Notes: generated from the sequence alone by a model not told the origin. Positions 36,236 to 45,638 are shown, counted from the first letter of the stretch. The stretch is DNA of 64,000 nucleotides from Geobacter sp. UBA2189 (GCA_002328035.1 DCVL01000017.1:128441-192440), one strand, 5' to 3'. Program-made: numbers and translations.

Positions 36236-37596
36236 GGCAACCTCACCGGTATTCTCAAAGAAAACCGGCTCCCCTTGCCCTGTTCACTAGAGACGAGCAA
36301 CTCCCCCTTCAGGATTTCCGTGGTGATCTTCTGGGTCAGAAATAGCCCAAGCCCGGTGCCGGGCACTATTTCCCTGCCAGTTATGACTATCCGGTGAAAA
36401 GGGGTGAATATTCGCGGCAAATCCGCTTCGCCGATGCCGATGCCGGTGTCGGTAATGGCGATCTCCACAATCTCCTCTGCCGGTGCTTCTCCAGAGCCGG
36501 AAACGATTCTCGCCTCAACGGTCACAGTTCCCTTGTCCGTGAACTTCGCCGCGTTGCCGAGAATATTCCGCACACACTGCAAGAGCCGTCGCCGGTCGGT
36601 GCGCATCTGTTGATGTGTCAATTTGCACTGCAGCTCAAGCCCTTTTTCACGGATGACTGCCGCTGCCTCGCTCTCAGCATTGGCAAGCAGCTCATACAGG
36701 TCGAACTCCTCAATACCTTGCTTAATCGTGCCGGACTCGATCTGGGTGACATCCAGGACATCATTGATCATACTGAGCAGGTGCCTGCCGGAGTTGAGAA
36801 TGCTCGCAAGGTTCTGCTTCTGCTCTGCATTGAGGGGGCCTAGCCATTCGTCAAGCAGGATACTGGAAAAACCGATGACACAGTTCAAGGGGGTTCGCAG
36901 TTCATGGCTCATGGAGGCGATGAAACTGGATTTGAGCTGATCGACCTCTTTCAGGCTTTCGTTGGCGAGCTCCAACTCCTCGCTTCTCCGTTGCAGGAGG
37001 GCGGTGCGTTCGCTAACGCGCTGCTCCAGCTCTTCATTTTTATCCCGCAGCTCTGCCGTGCGTTCCTGAATAAGCTGTTCCTGGCGCTCAAAAAGAATCG
37101 CATTGCGTAACACCAGCGCCACGATGGTTGACAGGTTGCCCAGCAGGCTGAGTACGGAGGTAATATGTGCTTCATCGGGCAAGCCGAGAACCAGCATGGT
37201 GCCCATGCGGAACTCTCCGGTAGTCAGCGGGAAAACCATCGATAGCCCAAACCCCTCCTGCCGCAAAAAACCGGCAACCTCAGACGGTTTTTCCCCTTGC
37301 CAGAGTTGCTTGGTCGTCATCTGGTGGGCGGCCATGTACAAACGGTTCATATTAGGCGATTCGGCCCATGCACGCCTGCGCAACGGATTCACGCCGACAA
37401 CACTGTGCGCTGTCATGGTTTGGGTGCTCAGGCATTGGATAAGCAGCACACAGCGCGCGCCGGTAAGATCCCGAACCTCTTCGGTCAGATAGGTTCCCAG
37501 GCCACCCGGATTATCTGCACGGCTCAGCACATTGTTAAGGATCTCCATAGCCATTACGGGAAAGGCCGGATCCTTATCGCTTAGCTCATGTTTCAT
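36232..37596 (-). CDS. GAF-like sensor histidine kinase, soluble
   Basis: A 454-residue protein. The N-terminal ~180 residues (PVMAMEILNNVLSRADNPGG, LTGARCVLLIQCL, LVLGLPDEAHITSVLSLLGN) form a GAF-like domain closely paralogous to the one at 43579-44331. A coiled coil, HisKA (SSFIASMSHELRTPLNCVIG) and HATPase (LGNAAKFTDKGTV, GTGLGLFLTQKIT) follow. ATG 37596 overlaps the DUF1638 stop (ATGA) and has AGGAG upstream. It ends in RIPVRLP without the FVGREL tail, but a decayed tail follows the stop. Confidence 0.9.
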   Translation of the reverse strand: MKHELSDKDPAFPVMAMEILNNVLSRADNPGGLGTYLTEEVRDLTGARCVLLIQCLSTQTMTAHSVVGVNPLRRRAWAESPNMNRLYMAAHQMTTKQLWQGEKPSEVAGFLRQEGFGLSMVFPLTTGEFRMGTMLVLGLPDEAHITSVLSLLGNLSTIVALVLRNAILFERQEQLIQERTAELRDKNEELEQRVSERTALLQRRSEELELANESLKEVDQLKSSFIASMSHELRTPLNCVIGFSSILLDEWLGPLNAEQKQNLASILNSGRHLLSMINDVLDVTQIESGTIKQGIEEFDLYELLANAESEAAAVIREKGLELQCKLTHQQMRTDRRRLLQCVRNILGNAAKFTDKGTVTVEARIVSGSGEAPAEEIVEIAITDTGIGIGEADLPRIFTPFHRIVITGREIVPGTGLGLFLTQKITTEILKGELLVSSEQGKGSRFSLRIPVRLP

Positions 37597-38189
37597 ACTG
37601 GCGCTCCTGCGCCGCTGCACCGGAGCAGCGCGTCTTCAATGGCAAGCTGTAGCCGTTTAAGAGATACCGGTCGTACTTCAAATGGCAATCCGCAGTATTC
37701 GGCACACTTGCGCAATCTGTTTTCCGGCGTTGGCGTCAGACCTGTATCCAGATAGATCAGTTTCCGGTGCATATCCTGCATAAAGCAGGTTGCATTATCG
37801 CGGTTCAGACCAAATTCTTTTACAAAAATGTTCTTCCATTTGTGTGCCCATTCGGGAATCAGAAAAAATGCGCCTTCATGCGACAGTCGGCGATATTCTT
37901 CGGCGCCAAGCAGCAGTTCGCAGCAATTCTTTCCTTGCGTGCGAGCCACGCCGGGCAGTGCCTCCAGGGCAGTCATCCGGGCGCAACAATCGCCGTAAAC
38001 CAATACGACCCGATGCCCCTGCTTCAGTTCACTCTCCAGCGCCGATTGGAGAGAGACCGCCAGCTGTTCAGGATGCATATGCATCATCGAGGGTAAAAAC
38101 CTCAAACCCAGATCAGGCCAGTGCGTTTGGCAGAGCGACTCTACTTCGGCCTGAAGCACTGCACAGCAGATCAGTACCACACTCTTCAT
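37593..38189 (-). CDS. DUF1638 family protein
   Basis: A 198-residue cytoplasmic protein recognised as DUF1638 from its overall pattern: LICCAVLQAEVESL, HMHPEQLAVSLQSAL, VVLVYGDCC, LIPEWAHKWKNIFV and IYLDTGLTP. It is rich in Cys and His. DUF1638 genes recur next to corrinoid proteins and UroD-like methyltransferases, as here (4-base overlaps on both sides). Its biochemical role is not established. Confidence 0.85.
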   Translation of the reverse strand: MKSVVLICCAVLQAEVESLCQTHWPDLGLRFLPSMMHMHPEQLAVSLQSALESELKQGHRVVLVYGDCCARMTALEALPGVARTQGKNCCELLLGAEEYRRLSHEGAFFLIPEWAHKWKNIFVKEFGLNRDNATCFMQDMHRKLIYLDTGLTPTPENRLRKCAEYCGLPFEVRPVSLKRLQLAIEDALLRCSGAGAPV

Positions 38190-39211
38190 GCATCGATTCT
38201 CCCGAAGGATTCCACTGCCTTCCGCATGGCATGGATATTCTCCGGCGGTGTGTTCCAGGACACATCGGGGCCGGAAGTGCCCAGGACAAAACGAGGGTCA
38301 TGGCGGCGCTCTTCCAGAATCGCCCGGCAGCGTTCGTCAACCTCGGCAACCGTCATCTGCCCTATAGTGGTGCAATCCAGCCCGCCGAACAACACGCTGT
38401 CCGGCCCGACCAGGCGGCGGGCTTCGGCCAGATCGTCCCGTTGATCCACGATATACGCCGCCACGGAGGGCAACCCCGTCAACAAATCCAGGTACGGCAG
38501 CATCGGCGCGCCTACATTGTGAAGGATCACCGGCCCGCGCAGTTGCGCCAGGACCTTTGCCAGGATCGGGCGCGTAAAATTTGTTACGATCTCGCGCGTC
38601 ACGATTGCGGACGAGGCAAAGCCGCATGGCATGGCGACAAATGTCGCCCCGGCAGCGAAAAAGCCGTTGACCAGCCGGACGTAGAGCGGAATGATCATCT
38701 CCATCACCCGCTTCGCCCCATCAGGATCGAAAAGAACGGTTCCCAGCCAGTTTTCCAGTCCCATGATAACCGCAGGGATGTCCATGGGAATCGGGATCAC
38801 CATGGCGATTGGCATCTCCGATCCATGCTGTGCCGCCATCAACCGGATCGTATCCCTGAAATAGAGCAGCAACGGGTGTTTTTCAGGATCGGGCGGCACG
38901 AGTGAGTCCCACTCCTCCAGCGATTGGATGGCCGGTCGCCGGACGTTGGGGGACTCGGTGGCCAGAACGGTGAGTTCACTGCCAAAAGCCGCGCCAATCG
39001 CGGCAAATGCCAACGGCGCACAGAGAACGTCCGGCCGGAACGTCTCGCGTACCGCCGACTGACCGGCCGTATATGCCGCAGGGTCGTTATAGTACTGTTC
39101 CAGCGGGCAGTTGGTGAGCCGGGCGCCGTAGAGACCCAGCACCGGCGCAAATACCCGCCGGTCAAGCGGTTTTCCGGCCAGTGTGGCCAGTACACGTTCC
39201 ATGCTGTTCAT
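38186..39211 (-). CDS. Uroporphyrinogen decarboxylase-fold (MtaA/MtbA/CmuA-like) methyltransferase
   Basis: A 341-residue UroD-fold protein related to enzymes that move methyl groups between corrinoid proteins and thiols. Motifs: MERVLATLAGKPLDR, VILHNVGAPMLPYLD, FGGLDCTTIGQMTVAEVDE and NTPPENIHAM. In MtaA/MtbA the zinc is held by H-x-C and a later Cys. Here the His is present (LHN) but the cysteines appear to be replaced (HNV; GTSGPDV where a Cys is usual). It may therefore use other ligands or be non-catalytic. It is overlapped by the corrinoid-protein and DUF1638 genes, so the three act together. Confidence 0.85.
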   Translation of the reverse strand: MNSMERVLATLAGKPLDRRVFAPVLGLYGARLTNCPLEQYYNDPAAYTAGQSAVRETFRPDVLCAPLAFAAIGAAFGSELTVLATESPNVRRPAIQSLEEWDSLVPPDPEKHPLLLYFRDTIRLMAAQHGSEMPIAMVIPIPMDIPAVIMGLENWLGTVLFDPDGAKRVMEMIIPLYVRLVNGFFAAGATFVAMPCGFASSAIVTREIVTNFTRPILAKVLAQLRGPVILHNVGAPMLPYLDLLTGLPSVAAYIVDQRDDLAEARRLVGPDSVLFGGLDCTTIGQMTVAEVDERCRAILEERRHDPRFVLGTSGPDVSWNTPPENIHAMRKAVESFGRIDA

Positions 39212-39882
39212 TTGCCGGTCTCCTTTCCGATGGATTGTTCCCAGAGCCGTTCAAACAGCCCGCCGGCGCCGAGCGCATTGGCGGCGGTGCCATCTCCGCC
39301 GACCTCTTCTGCCAGACCGGGACAGACATGGAATACCGCGCCACCCACCGCCAGTTGAATTCGTCCGGTCAAACCGCGTTGATCAATTTCTTCCCGTACC
39401 CGCTTGATATTGCATGCGGTCGTCATCATCATGGCCGACACACCGATCACCCGTGCGCTGATCTCCTGCGCCTTGTCCACAAACAGCGCGGCTGGCACAT
39501 CGTTGCCCAGGTCATGGACGTCCCACCCTTCCGCGCGCAGGAATGTTCCCACCATCTTGCGTCCCAGCGCGTGAAAATCTTCTTCGATATTGCCGATTAG
39601 CACCGGCCCTTTGGCAGGCTGACCGCCGGACGGGATCTTTCTCAGGGCGACGATCTTGCCCAACAGATCCTCTGTCACCTTGGCGGCAACATACACCTGT
39701 GCAAGCGTGAAGGTCTCGGACGAGTTCCATTCCTCGCCGATCACCAGCAGCGCCGGTTCCAGCACCTCGGCAAGCAGATGTTCATAGCCACTTTCCAGAG
39801 CCCAGGCGTCCAGCAGCGCGTTTGCGCCCCCCCTGTCACCCAGATGAATTCTCTCAATCAGCGCCTGTTGAAGATCCATCAT
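39208..39882 (-). CDS. Corrinoid (B12-binding) protein, MtaC/MtbC-like
   Basis: A 224-residue two-domain corrinoid protein. The N-terminal helical cap (ALLDAWALESGYEHLLAEVL, VIGEEWNSSETFTLAQVYVA) precedes a Rossmann domain with the B12 DxHxxG motif in EEDFHALGRKMVG and the later GG in QLAVGGAVF. Such proteins carry methyl groups in methyltransferase systems. No substrate-specific MtaB/MttB partner is encoded here, so it may deliver or sense a methyl-corrinoid state. Two ATGs are adjacent at the start. Confidence 0.9.
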   Translation of the reverse strand: MMDLQQALIERIHLGDRGGANALLDAWALESGYEHLLAEVLEPALLVIGEEWNSSETFTLAQVYVAAKVTEDLLGKIVALRKIPSGGQPAKGPVLIGNIEEDFHALGRKMVGTFLRAEGWDVHDLGNDVPAALFVDKAQEISARVIGVSAMMMTTACNIKRVREEIDQRGLTGRIQLAVGGAVFHVCPGLAEEVGGDGTAANALGAGGLFERLWEQSIGKETGK

Positions 39883-39928
39883 ATAGCGGTTCTCCTCTCT
39901 GCTGATAAATCAGTGTTTACCAGGTAAC

Positions 39929-42661
39929 TTACTGCCTTTTATCCTGCAGCTCTTTGATCTGCCCCTTTAGCTCCACCATCTTCAGCTCCCGTCCGACAAA
40001 AAGGCGGTTGATCCGCTCCAGCTCACTGTTTTTGGCCTCCAGCTCGGCTGTCCGCTCTCGGACACGCTCTTCAAGCTCTTCCGAGATGTTACGCAACCGC
40101 TCCTCCGCCAGCTTTTGTCCGGTAATATCCTGGACGGTTCCTGCTGACCGAACCGGCTTATCAGACTCATAAAATGTCTCACACTCCTCATGGACATATT
40201 TGATCCGTCCATCCGGCAGCAGCAGCCGATGGTCGATTGAATAGGTTGTCCGGTTCTTCACTGAATTGAGATAGGCTGCGTTGACCGCCTCACGGTCATC
40301 AGGATGAATTGCCTGCAAAAACGCCTCATATGAAGCGCCAAACACGTCTGGATCGATCCCGAATATGCGATAGATCTCATCGGACCAGGAGAGTTGATTA
40401 GTCAGGAGATCCAAGTCCCAGCTTCCCAAGTGGGCAATCCGTTGGGCTTCGTTTAGATCCCTGGCTGTCTTGCGTAACGACGCCTCCGCAGACTTGCGGG
40501 TGGTGATGTCGCGCACCAGCGCCAGGTTGTAGCCCTGTCCGTCGTACTCCAGATAGTTGGCGCTGATCTCAACAGGGAAGGTAGCGCCGCCCTTTGCCCT
40601 GTGGCGCCCTTCAAAGGTGAGCGACCCGCTCTCTTTCAGCTCGATCCAATGCTCAGGCCAGCGTACGAGAGGAAAGTCAGGGTCAACATCGGCTACCCCC
40701 ATGCTTAGTAGCTCATTACGCCCATAGCCCAGGGCACGGCATGACTCCTCGTTGACATACCGAAAACGAGCCTGTTCATCGATCAGAAAGGCAGCCTCTT
40801 GTACGCTGTTCAGGGCAAAGCTGAGTAGGGCAACATTCCGTTCCGATTCTTTGCGAAGGGTACGGTTGCGCAACGCCTGGATGCCGAAGGCGAGGTCACC
40901 TGCCAGCTCCTCCATAAGCCGGCTCTCATCCAGATTGAAGGCATCGGGCTCTGAGGAATAGATGCTGAAAATGCCGAATACCGCTTGATTCTCATCCCTG
41001 AGCGGCAGGGCGATGACGGAGCGATACCCGCGCTGCAGGGAACTTTCACGCCAGGGCGCCATGCGCGGATCCGTGGCGATATCCTGGATACAATCGGTTC
41101 TGTTGCAGCGGACGGCGACACCTACAGCCCCTCTGCCGCGTTCCGTATCGGCCCAGGTAACGTCTGCCGCAGCAAGGTCGTCGCCTTCCACACCGGCCCA
41201 GGCAACCGGTCGCACGGTCCGGTTTGCATCGTTTTCGGGATACCCCACCCAGGCCATCTGGTAACCGGCCTCATCGCAAACAATACGGCAGATATCATTG
41301 AGCAGGGTCTGTTCGTCTTCCGCCCGCACCAGCACCTGATTGCAGTTGCTGATTGCCCGCAGTTCACGATTCAAATGCTGTAAGACCCCTTCAGTGCGTT
41401 TACGCTCTTCCAGTGCCCGGGCAAGTTTTATGGCGCTGTAACTGAGATGGCCAAGGATGCCTGCAAAGGTAGTATAGAAGGACATGGCTGCATCAACCGT
41501 TTCCCTGCTCCAGCGGGGTACGCGATCAAGCGCAGCCAGGTACTCCTCCTCGTTGAATCCGTAGTGACCTGCCTGAATACGGAAGGTTTCGTAATCAGGG
41601 GGGTCGTCGTCAAAGAAAAACTGCCCAAGAAAGATGTTCCCCATCTGCCGATCCCCCAGCATGATCGGGGTAGCCATATCCCACAGATTGTTCTTGCAGC
41701 GGTATAGTTTGAAGGTGCCGACCGGCACGTTGCGGCTCAGCTCCAGGTCGCTTTCAATGCACAAGCGGCAAGACTCAGGATTAACCCGATGGAATTTGGT
41801 GCAGATATCCTGCCAGCCGGTTTCCACCAATACCTTGCCGTTAAGATCGATTATGGCGCTACTGAACCCGGTCAGGCGGTGAAAGGCATCCATCAGCTTC
41901 TGGATGTTTTCGCTGTCAATAATGTCGGCAAGCTCCAGCGTGCTGATATCCGCTTCGGGGGTGAGGATGGCCTCCAGCTTGCGCCGAACCTTCTGCTCAC
42001 TTTCCTGCAGGCTTGCCTGATACTCCCTGATGGCATCCCGCATCCCTGCAAAACTGTTAACCAGCGTTCCCACTTCATCATTGCCGCTCTTTATCAAAGC
42101 GGCCTCAAAGTCGCCTTGCGCCATCTTTTCAGCAGCATTAGCAAGACGATTGACCGGCCTTCGCACAATCCGTTCGACAATGACGGTGATGCTGATCAGA
42201 TAGCCACAAAAAACAATCAGCAGGGCTGTGGCAAGTTGCCGGTATCTCGTTTTAGCCTCAGCTGTTGTGGAAGCAATGTTGATGGTGAGGGAGAGGTTGC
42301 CCAGGTCGTTGCCGAGAAATTGCAGCCTCTGCTCCACCATGCGAAAATCTCTGTTCTGTGCAGCTGGTGTTTCCTGAACAGGGTACAGCACTCTGCCGTC
42401 AGGATCTGTAAGACGGATACTGAGCCACTCCTTGTTCAGACCCAGCTGGGCATCCAGATTTTCATGGACGCTATCGAGCTGATGGGCAAGCAGCAGTGGC
42501 AACAGTCCCTCTGCAACGCTGTTCAGGTGTTGCGCGGTTGCACGCAGTTCCTGCTGTTCCAGGTTGCGTAGCGACTGCGGAAACCAGTAGCCGTACAGGA
42601 AGAGGAAGAAGAGTCCGCTGAGCAGAGCCAGGGGCAGAAATGTCTTGGTGCGCAGCGTCAT
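39929..42661 (-). CDS. Large HAMP-PocR-GAF-PAS-PAS sensor with FVGREL tail (no kinase domain)
   Basis: A 910-residue membrane receptor. TM1 (about 8-25), periplasmic domain, TM2 (about 145-165), HAMP (to ~217). Then a PocR-type ligand domain (about 240-410; SENIQKLMDAFHRLTGFSSA, TKFHRVNPESCRLCIESD), GAF (about 430-590), two PAS domains, a coiled coil, and the tail FVGRELKMVELKGQI (39932-40000). PocR domains are thought to bind small hydrocarbon derivatives and often relate to B12-dependent catabolism, which fits the corrinoid genes downstream. There is no HisKA/HATPase. The start overlaps the PhnD-like gene by 4 bases. Confidence 0.9.
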   Translation of the reverse strand: MTLRTKTFLPLALLSGLFFLFLYGYWFPQSLRNLEQQELRATAQHLNSVAEGLLPLLLAHQLDSVHENLDAQLGLNKEWLSIRLTDPDGRVLYPVQETPAAQNRDFRMVEQRLQFLGNDLGNLSLTINIASTTAEAKTRYRQLATALLIVFCGYLISITVIVERIVRRPVNRLANAAEKMAQGDFEAALIKSGNDEVGTLVNSFAGMRDAIREYQASLQESEQKVRRKLEAILTPEADISTLELADIIDSENIQKLMDAFHRLTGFSSAIIDLNGKVLVETGWQDICTKFHRVNPESCRLCIESDLELSRNVPVGTFKLYRCKNNLWDMATPIMLGDRQMGNIFLGQFFFDDDPPDYETFRIQAGHYGFNEEEYLAALDRVPRWSRETVDAAMSFYTTFAGILGHLSYSAIKLARALEERKRTEGVLQHLNRELRAISNCNQVLVRAEDEQTLLNDICRIVCDEAGYQMAWVGYPENDANRTVRPVAWAGVEGDDLAAADVTWADTERGRGAVGVAVRCNRTDCIQDIATDPRMAPWRESSLQRGYRSVIALPLRDENQAVFGIFSIYSSEPDAFNLDESRLMEELAGDLAFGIQALRNRTLRKESERNVALLSFALNSVQEAAFLIDEQARFRYVNEESCRALGYGRNELLSMGVADVDPDFPLVRWPEHWIELKESGSLTFEGRHRAKGGATFPVEISANYLEYDGQGYNLALVRDITTRKSAEASLRKTARDLNEAQRIAHLGSWDLDLLTNQLSWSDEIYRIFGIDPDVFGASYEAFLQAIHPDDREAVNAAYLNSVKNRTTYSIDHRLLLPDGRIKYVHEECETFYESDKPVRSAGTVQDITGQKLAEERLRNISEELEERVRERTAELEAKNSELERINRLFVGRELKMVELKGQIKELQDKRQ

Positions 42662-43527
42662 TGCTTTCCTTCCTCTTTCCAGAAATCAACCCAGTAGGAT
42701 TCGAGACCCCAGGTTCGCATCTTTTCGTAATCAGCCAGGGAGACGGGAGCAAGCCGCGTCGTCGGTATTTTTGTCAGGAGCGCCCTGCCTTCTGCCGTCG
42801 TATCCATTGCCAGCAGAGCCTGACGGACTTTTTCACGGTCGCCTGCCGGGATGCGCAGATGTGCCGATACGGGGTGCGATGTCAGACCCCGCGTGGTATA
42901 GATGACCCGCAGGGCATTGCGGATCGCCGGTGCCTGCTCTGACAGGCTCTTCTCAACACCTCCACCGGCGGCGGTCAGCCCCTTGACCACATGGAGGTAG
43001 ACAGAGCTGTGGGTCTTGACGTAGAACGGCTTGACCTTGACATGCTGCAGCCGTTCCAGATCAGCCCGCATCAGGAGCGAGGCTCCCAGGGCATTAGGAG
43101 ATGGGAAGGCAACCTCTTTTCCTTCCAGTTCTTTAAGAAGTTTGACAGGAGAGTCCCGCCGAACCACCAGAATACCGCGCAACGGAGCGGTGTCGGCAAC
43201 CAGCGGCAGATAGTTCTTTGCTTTCAGAACATGGTAGGGGTTCATGTAGATAAAATCGAACGAACCCAGGGCAAACTCCTTTTCAAAGTTTTCAATGGTC
43301 AGTGTGGTGACCAGCTTGAACCTGAGCCCGGTGCGCCTGCTTAATTCGCTAATGATGGGATTCCAGACCGCATAGAGTTTTCGTTGTTCAAATTGCGGCA
43401 CAATACCGAAGCTGTACACGGCAGACGTATTGTCAGGCGATGCGGCAGATGCGCTGACTGGAAGGCATACCGGAGTGAACCATGACAGCATGAAGATGAG
43501 GGTGAACCTGCGTAGTATCGTTCTCAT
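42658..43527 (-). CDS. PhnD-like periplasmic binding protein
   Basis: A 289-residue exported protein (signal peptide to about residue 29) of the PhnD-like fold: YSFGIVPQFEQRKLYAVWNP, SFDFIYMNPYHVLKAKNYLP, ILVVRRDSPVKLLKELEGKE and FPSPNALGASLLM. It is coupled by a 4-base overlap to the PocR sensor and may present ligand to that sensor's periplasmic domain. There is no lipobox, unlike the PhnD-like protein at 26635-27549. Confidence 0.87.
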   Translation of the reverse strand: MRTILRRFTLIFMLSWFTPVCLPVSASAASPDNTSAVYSFGIVPQFEQRKLYAVWNPIISELSRRTGLRFKLVTTLTIENFEKEFALGSFDFIYMNPYHVLKAKNYLPLVADTAPLRGILVVRRDSPVKLLKELEGKEVAFPSPNALGASLLMRADLERLQHVKVKPFYVKTHSSVYLHVVKGLTAAGGGVEKSLSEQAPAIRNALRVIYTTRGLTSHPVSAHLRIPAGDREKVRQALLAMDTTAEGRALLTKIPTTRLAPVSLADYEKMRTWGLESYWVDFWKEEGKQ

Positions 43528-43578
43528 GATTTTTTCCTCTTCAGAACCACTGCGTCACAGCCCGCAGATCGGAAGCTG

Positions 43579-44331
43579 TCAGGATTTCATTTCAAGCTCT
43601 GTTATCCGACTCTTCAGCTCTACCATCTTCAGCTCCCGCCCAACAAACGCCTTATTCATCATTTCAAGCTCATGATTTCTGCGTTCCAGCTCATTGGTGC
43701 GTTCTCTGACCCGTTGTTCAAGTTCTTCATTGAGCCGGTGGAGCGTCTCCTGTTCCAGCGCCAGTTTTTCGTTACTGGTGCGCAGTTCTGCAGTGCGTTC
43801 ACGGATAATCTGTTCCTGCTTCTCGTAAAGAACTGCGTTGCGCAACACCAGCGCCATGATGGTGGACAGGTTGGTGAACAGGCTGAACAGTGTGGTGATC
43901 TGCTCTTTGTCAGGCAAGCCTAGCACAAGCATGGCACCCACGCGGAATACACCCACATTTAATGGAAAGACCATTGACCGCTCGAACCCCTCCTGCTGCA
44001 GCAGTCCGGCAATGTCTGTCGTCTCTTCGCCACACCACTGTTGTGCTTCCGGCATCTGGTGAACTGACTCATACAAAAAAAATCCAGACCGGGATTCGGC
44101 CCATGAGCGCCTTTGCAGCGGACTAACGCTGATAATATGGTGTACGGCCACGGTCGGGGTGCAGAGACACTGGATCAGCAGTACGCACTGTGCCCCGGTC
44201 AGTTCACATACCTCTTCTGTCAGGTAGTTTCCCAGATCAGTGGGGTTGTTTGCACGGCTCAACATATTATTCAGGATATCCAGTGCCATTGCTGGAAACG
44301 CAGCGTCTGTAAAACAGGTGTCAGGCTTCAT
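43579..44331 (-). CDS. GAF-like protein with FVGREL tail (no kinase domain)
   Basis: A 250-residue soluble protein. The N-terminal ~180 residues (PAMALDILNNMLSRANNPTD, LTGAQCVLLIQCLCTPT, LVLGLPDKEQITTLFSLFTN) are closely paralogous to the start of the GAF kinase at 36232-37596. Here a coiled coil and the tail FVGRELKMVELKSRI (43582-43647) replace the kinase domains. It overlaps the upstream PAS sensor by 4 bases, so it may be an auxiliary subunit of that receptor. Confidence 0.88.
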   Translation of the reverse strand: MKPDTCFTDAAFPAMALDILNNMLSRANNPTDLGNYLTEEVCELTGAQCVLLIQCLCTPTVAVHHIISVSPLQRRSWAESRSGFFLYESVHQMPEAQQWCGEETTDIAGLLQQEGFERSMVFPLNVGVFRVGAMLVLGLPDKEQITTLFSLFTNLSTIMALVLRNAVLYEKQEQIIRERTAELRTSNEKLALEQETLHRLNEELEQRVRERTNELERRNHELEMMNKAFVGRELKMVELKSRITELEMKS

Positions 44332-45638
44332 TTGGGCGCCCCTCTATTCCTGCTGTGATGATTCTTTTCATATACTGCGATCTTTTCCTTCAGCTCCACC
44401 ATCCGCAGCTCACGCCCTACAAAGAGCTTGTTCATCCGCTCCAGTTCACTGTTCTTGGCCGCCAGCTCGGCGGTTCTCTGCTGTACCCGCTGTTCAAGCT
44501 CTTCGTTCAGTTGTTCCAGTTCGTCCTGCGCATTCCGGCGCTGCTCTACCTCATGTTCCAGCAAAACAGACTGTTCCTGAAGACTTTCCTGTGCCATCCG
44601 CCGTTTTTCCACCTCTTGCGCAAGCTTGACCGTCTGAAGATATATGGCTTCTTCAGCCTTTTTTCGCTCTGATATATCGGTGGATATACCGCATAGTCCG
44701 TAGGAATTTCCGTCAGTATCCCGAATAGTAACCTTGGTGCTGTGGTAATAGCGCAATTCGTCTTCTACAAATACCTCTTCCTCAATCGTTAACGGTGTAT
44801 CGGAATGCATAACCATTTGGTCGTTTGCCATGAACTGGTTGGCAATGGCCTCCGGAAACAGCTCACGGTCAGTCTTGCCTTTGACGTTATCGTCTGTGGT
44901 ATTAAAAAGTTTCTGCCAGGCCTTGTTGACGAACTGATAGTACCCGTTACGGTCTTTTACATAAATAAGCGCTGGTGAATTATCGAGTATGGCCTGCAAC
45001 TGCACGGCAAGCTCCTTGACTGCCGAGCCAAAATATCTGCTGAGCACCAGAATGACGATTACCGCAATGCAAGAGAGTACGGTTGCGATCACCAGCATAC
45101 TGATAAAGCCGGACTGCTGATCCTGGCGTGTCTTTTCCAGGTTGACCACCAGCCGTATGACCCCGATGGTCTCTGTGTCGATGCCTCCGCTATATGGGAG
45201 TACGATGATTTTCTCAGATTTGCCATGCGGGGTTTTACGTTCGACTACAACGGTTTCCTTGCCTGCAAGACAGTTCTTGAGCATTTCAAGGTCGCTGGCG
45301 GTTACCAGACTGCCGTTAAATGCCGAGTTACTGTGCGCAATGATACGTCCTTCCTTTGATTCGACGGAGATGGCATGAATTTCAGGGGTTTTGGATTTAA
45401 TCTCCTCAACAAAGAGGCGGGCGTGATAGGTGCCGGAGAAGCTGACCTTGCTGATCGATTCGCCGATGATCCTGGCAAGGGCACCTGACAAGCGATCCTC
45501 TTCCTGGGATTGCAGTCTGATGAACAGGTAGCTTGAAACGGTGGTCACCAGCAGCATCAGGATCAGAGTCAAGGCACCAAAGCTGAAGGCAAGCTTTCTG
45601 TCTACCCTGTTGATGATTGGAGTCTTTTGGGCTGTCAT
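44328..45638 (-). CDS. Membrane PAS sensor with FVGREL tail (no kinase domain)
   Basis: A 436-residue receptor. TM1 (about 16-37), periplasmic domain (with IHAISVESKEGRIIAHSN), TM2 (about 177-200), one PAS domain (ILDNSPALIYVKDRNGYYQF, ELFPEAIANQFMANDQMV), a long coiled coil of repeated E/Q-rich heptads, and the tail FVGRELRMVELKEKI (44331-44423), which is followed by 16 extra residues. Its input may be the sugar-type binding protein encoded just upstream. Confidence 0.88.
   Translation of the reverse strand: MTAQKTPIINRVDRKLAFSFGALTLILMLLVTTVSSYLFIRLQSQEEDRLSGALARIIGESISKVSFSGTYHARLFVEEIKSKTPEIHAISVESKEGRIIAHSNSAFNGSLVTASDLEMLKNCLAGKETVVVERKTPHGKSEKIIVLPYSGGIDTETIGVIRLVVNLEKTRQDQQSGFISMLVIATVLSCIAVIVILVLSRYFGSAVKELAVQLQAILDNSPALIYVKDRNGYYQFVNKAWQKLFNTTDDNVKGKTDRELFPEAIANQFMANDQMVMHSDTPLTIEEEVFVEDELRYYHSTKVTIRDTDGNSYGLCGISTDISERKKAEEAIYLQTVKLAQEVEKRRMAQESLQEQSVLLEHEVEQRRNAQDELEQLNEELEQRVQQRTAELAAKNSELERMNKLFVGRELRMVELKEKIAVYEKNHHSRNRGAPK

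Noticed and set aside
37790..38905. 371-codon open frame on the plus strand across DUF1638 and the UroD-like gene
   Set aside because: Both minus-strand genes have clear family motifs and overlapping starts; the plus frame is low in hydrophobic structure and rich in Arg/His, typical of antisense shadows.
41789..42571. 260-codon plus-strand frame opposite the PocR sensor
   Set aside because: The minus-strand frame encodes recognisable HAMP and PocR domains; no initiation signal on the plus strand.
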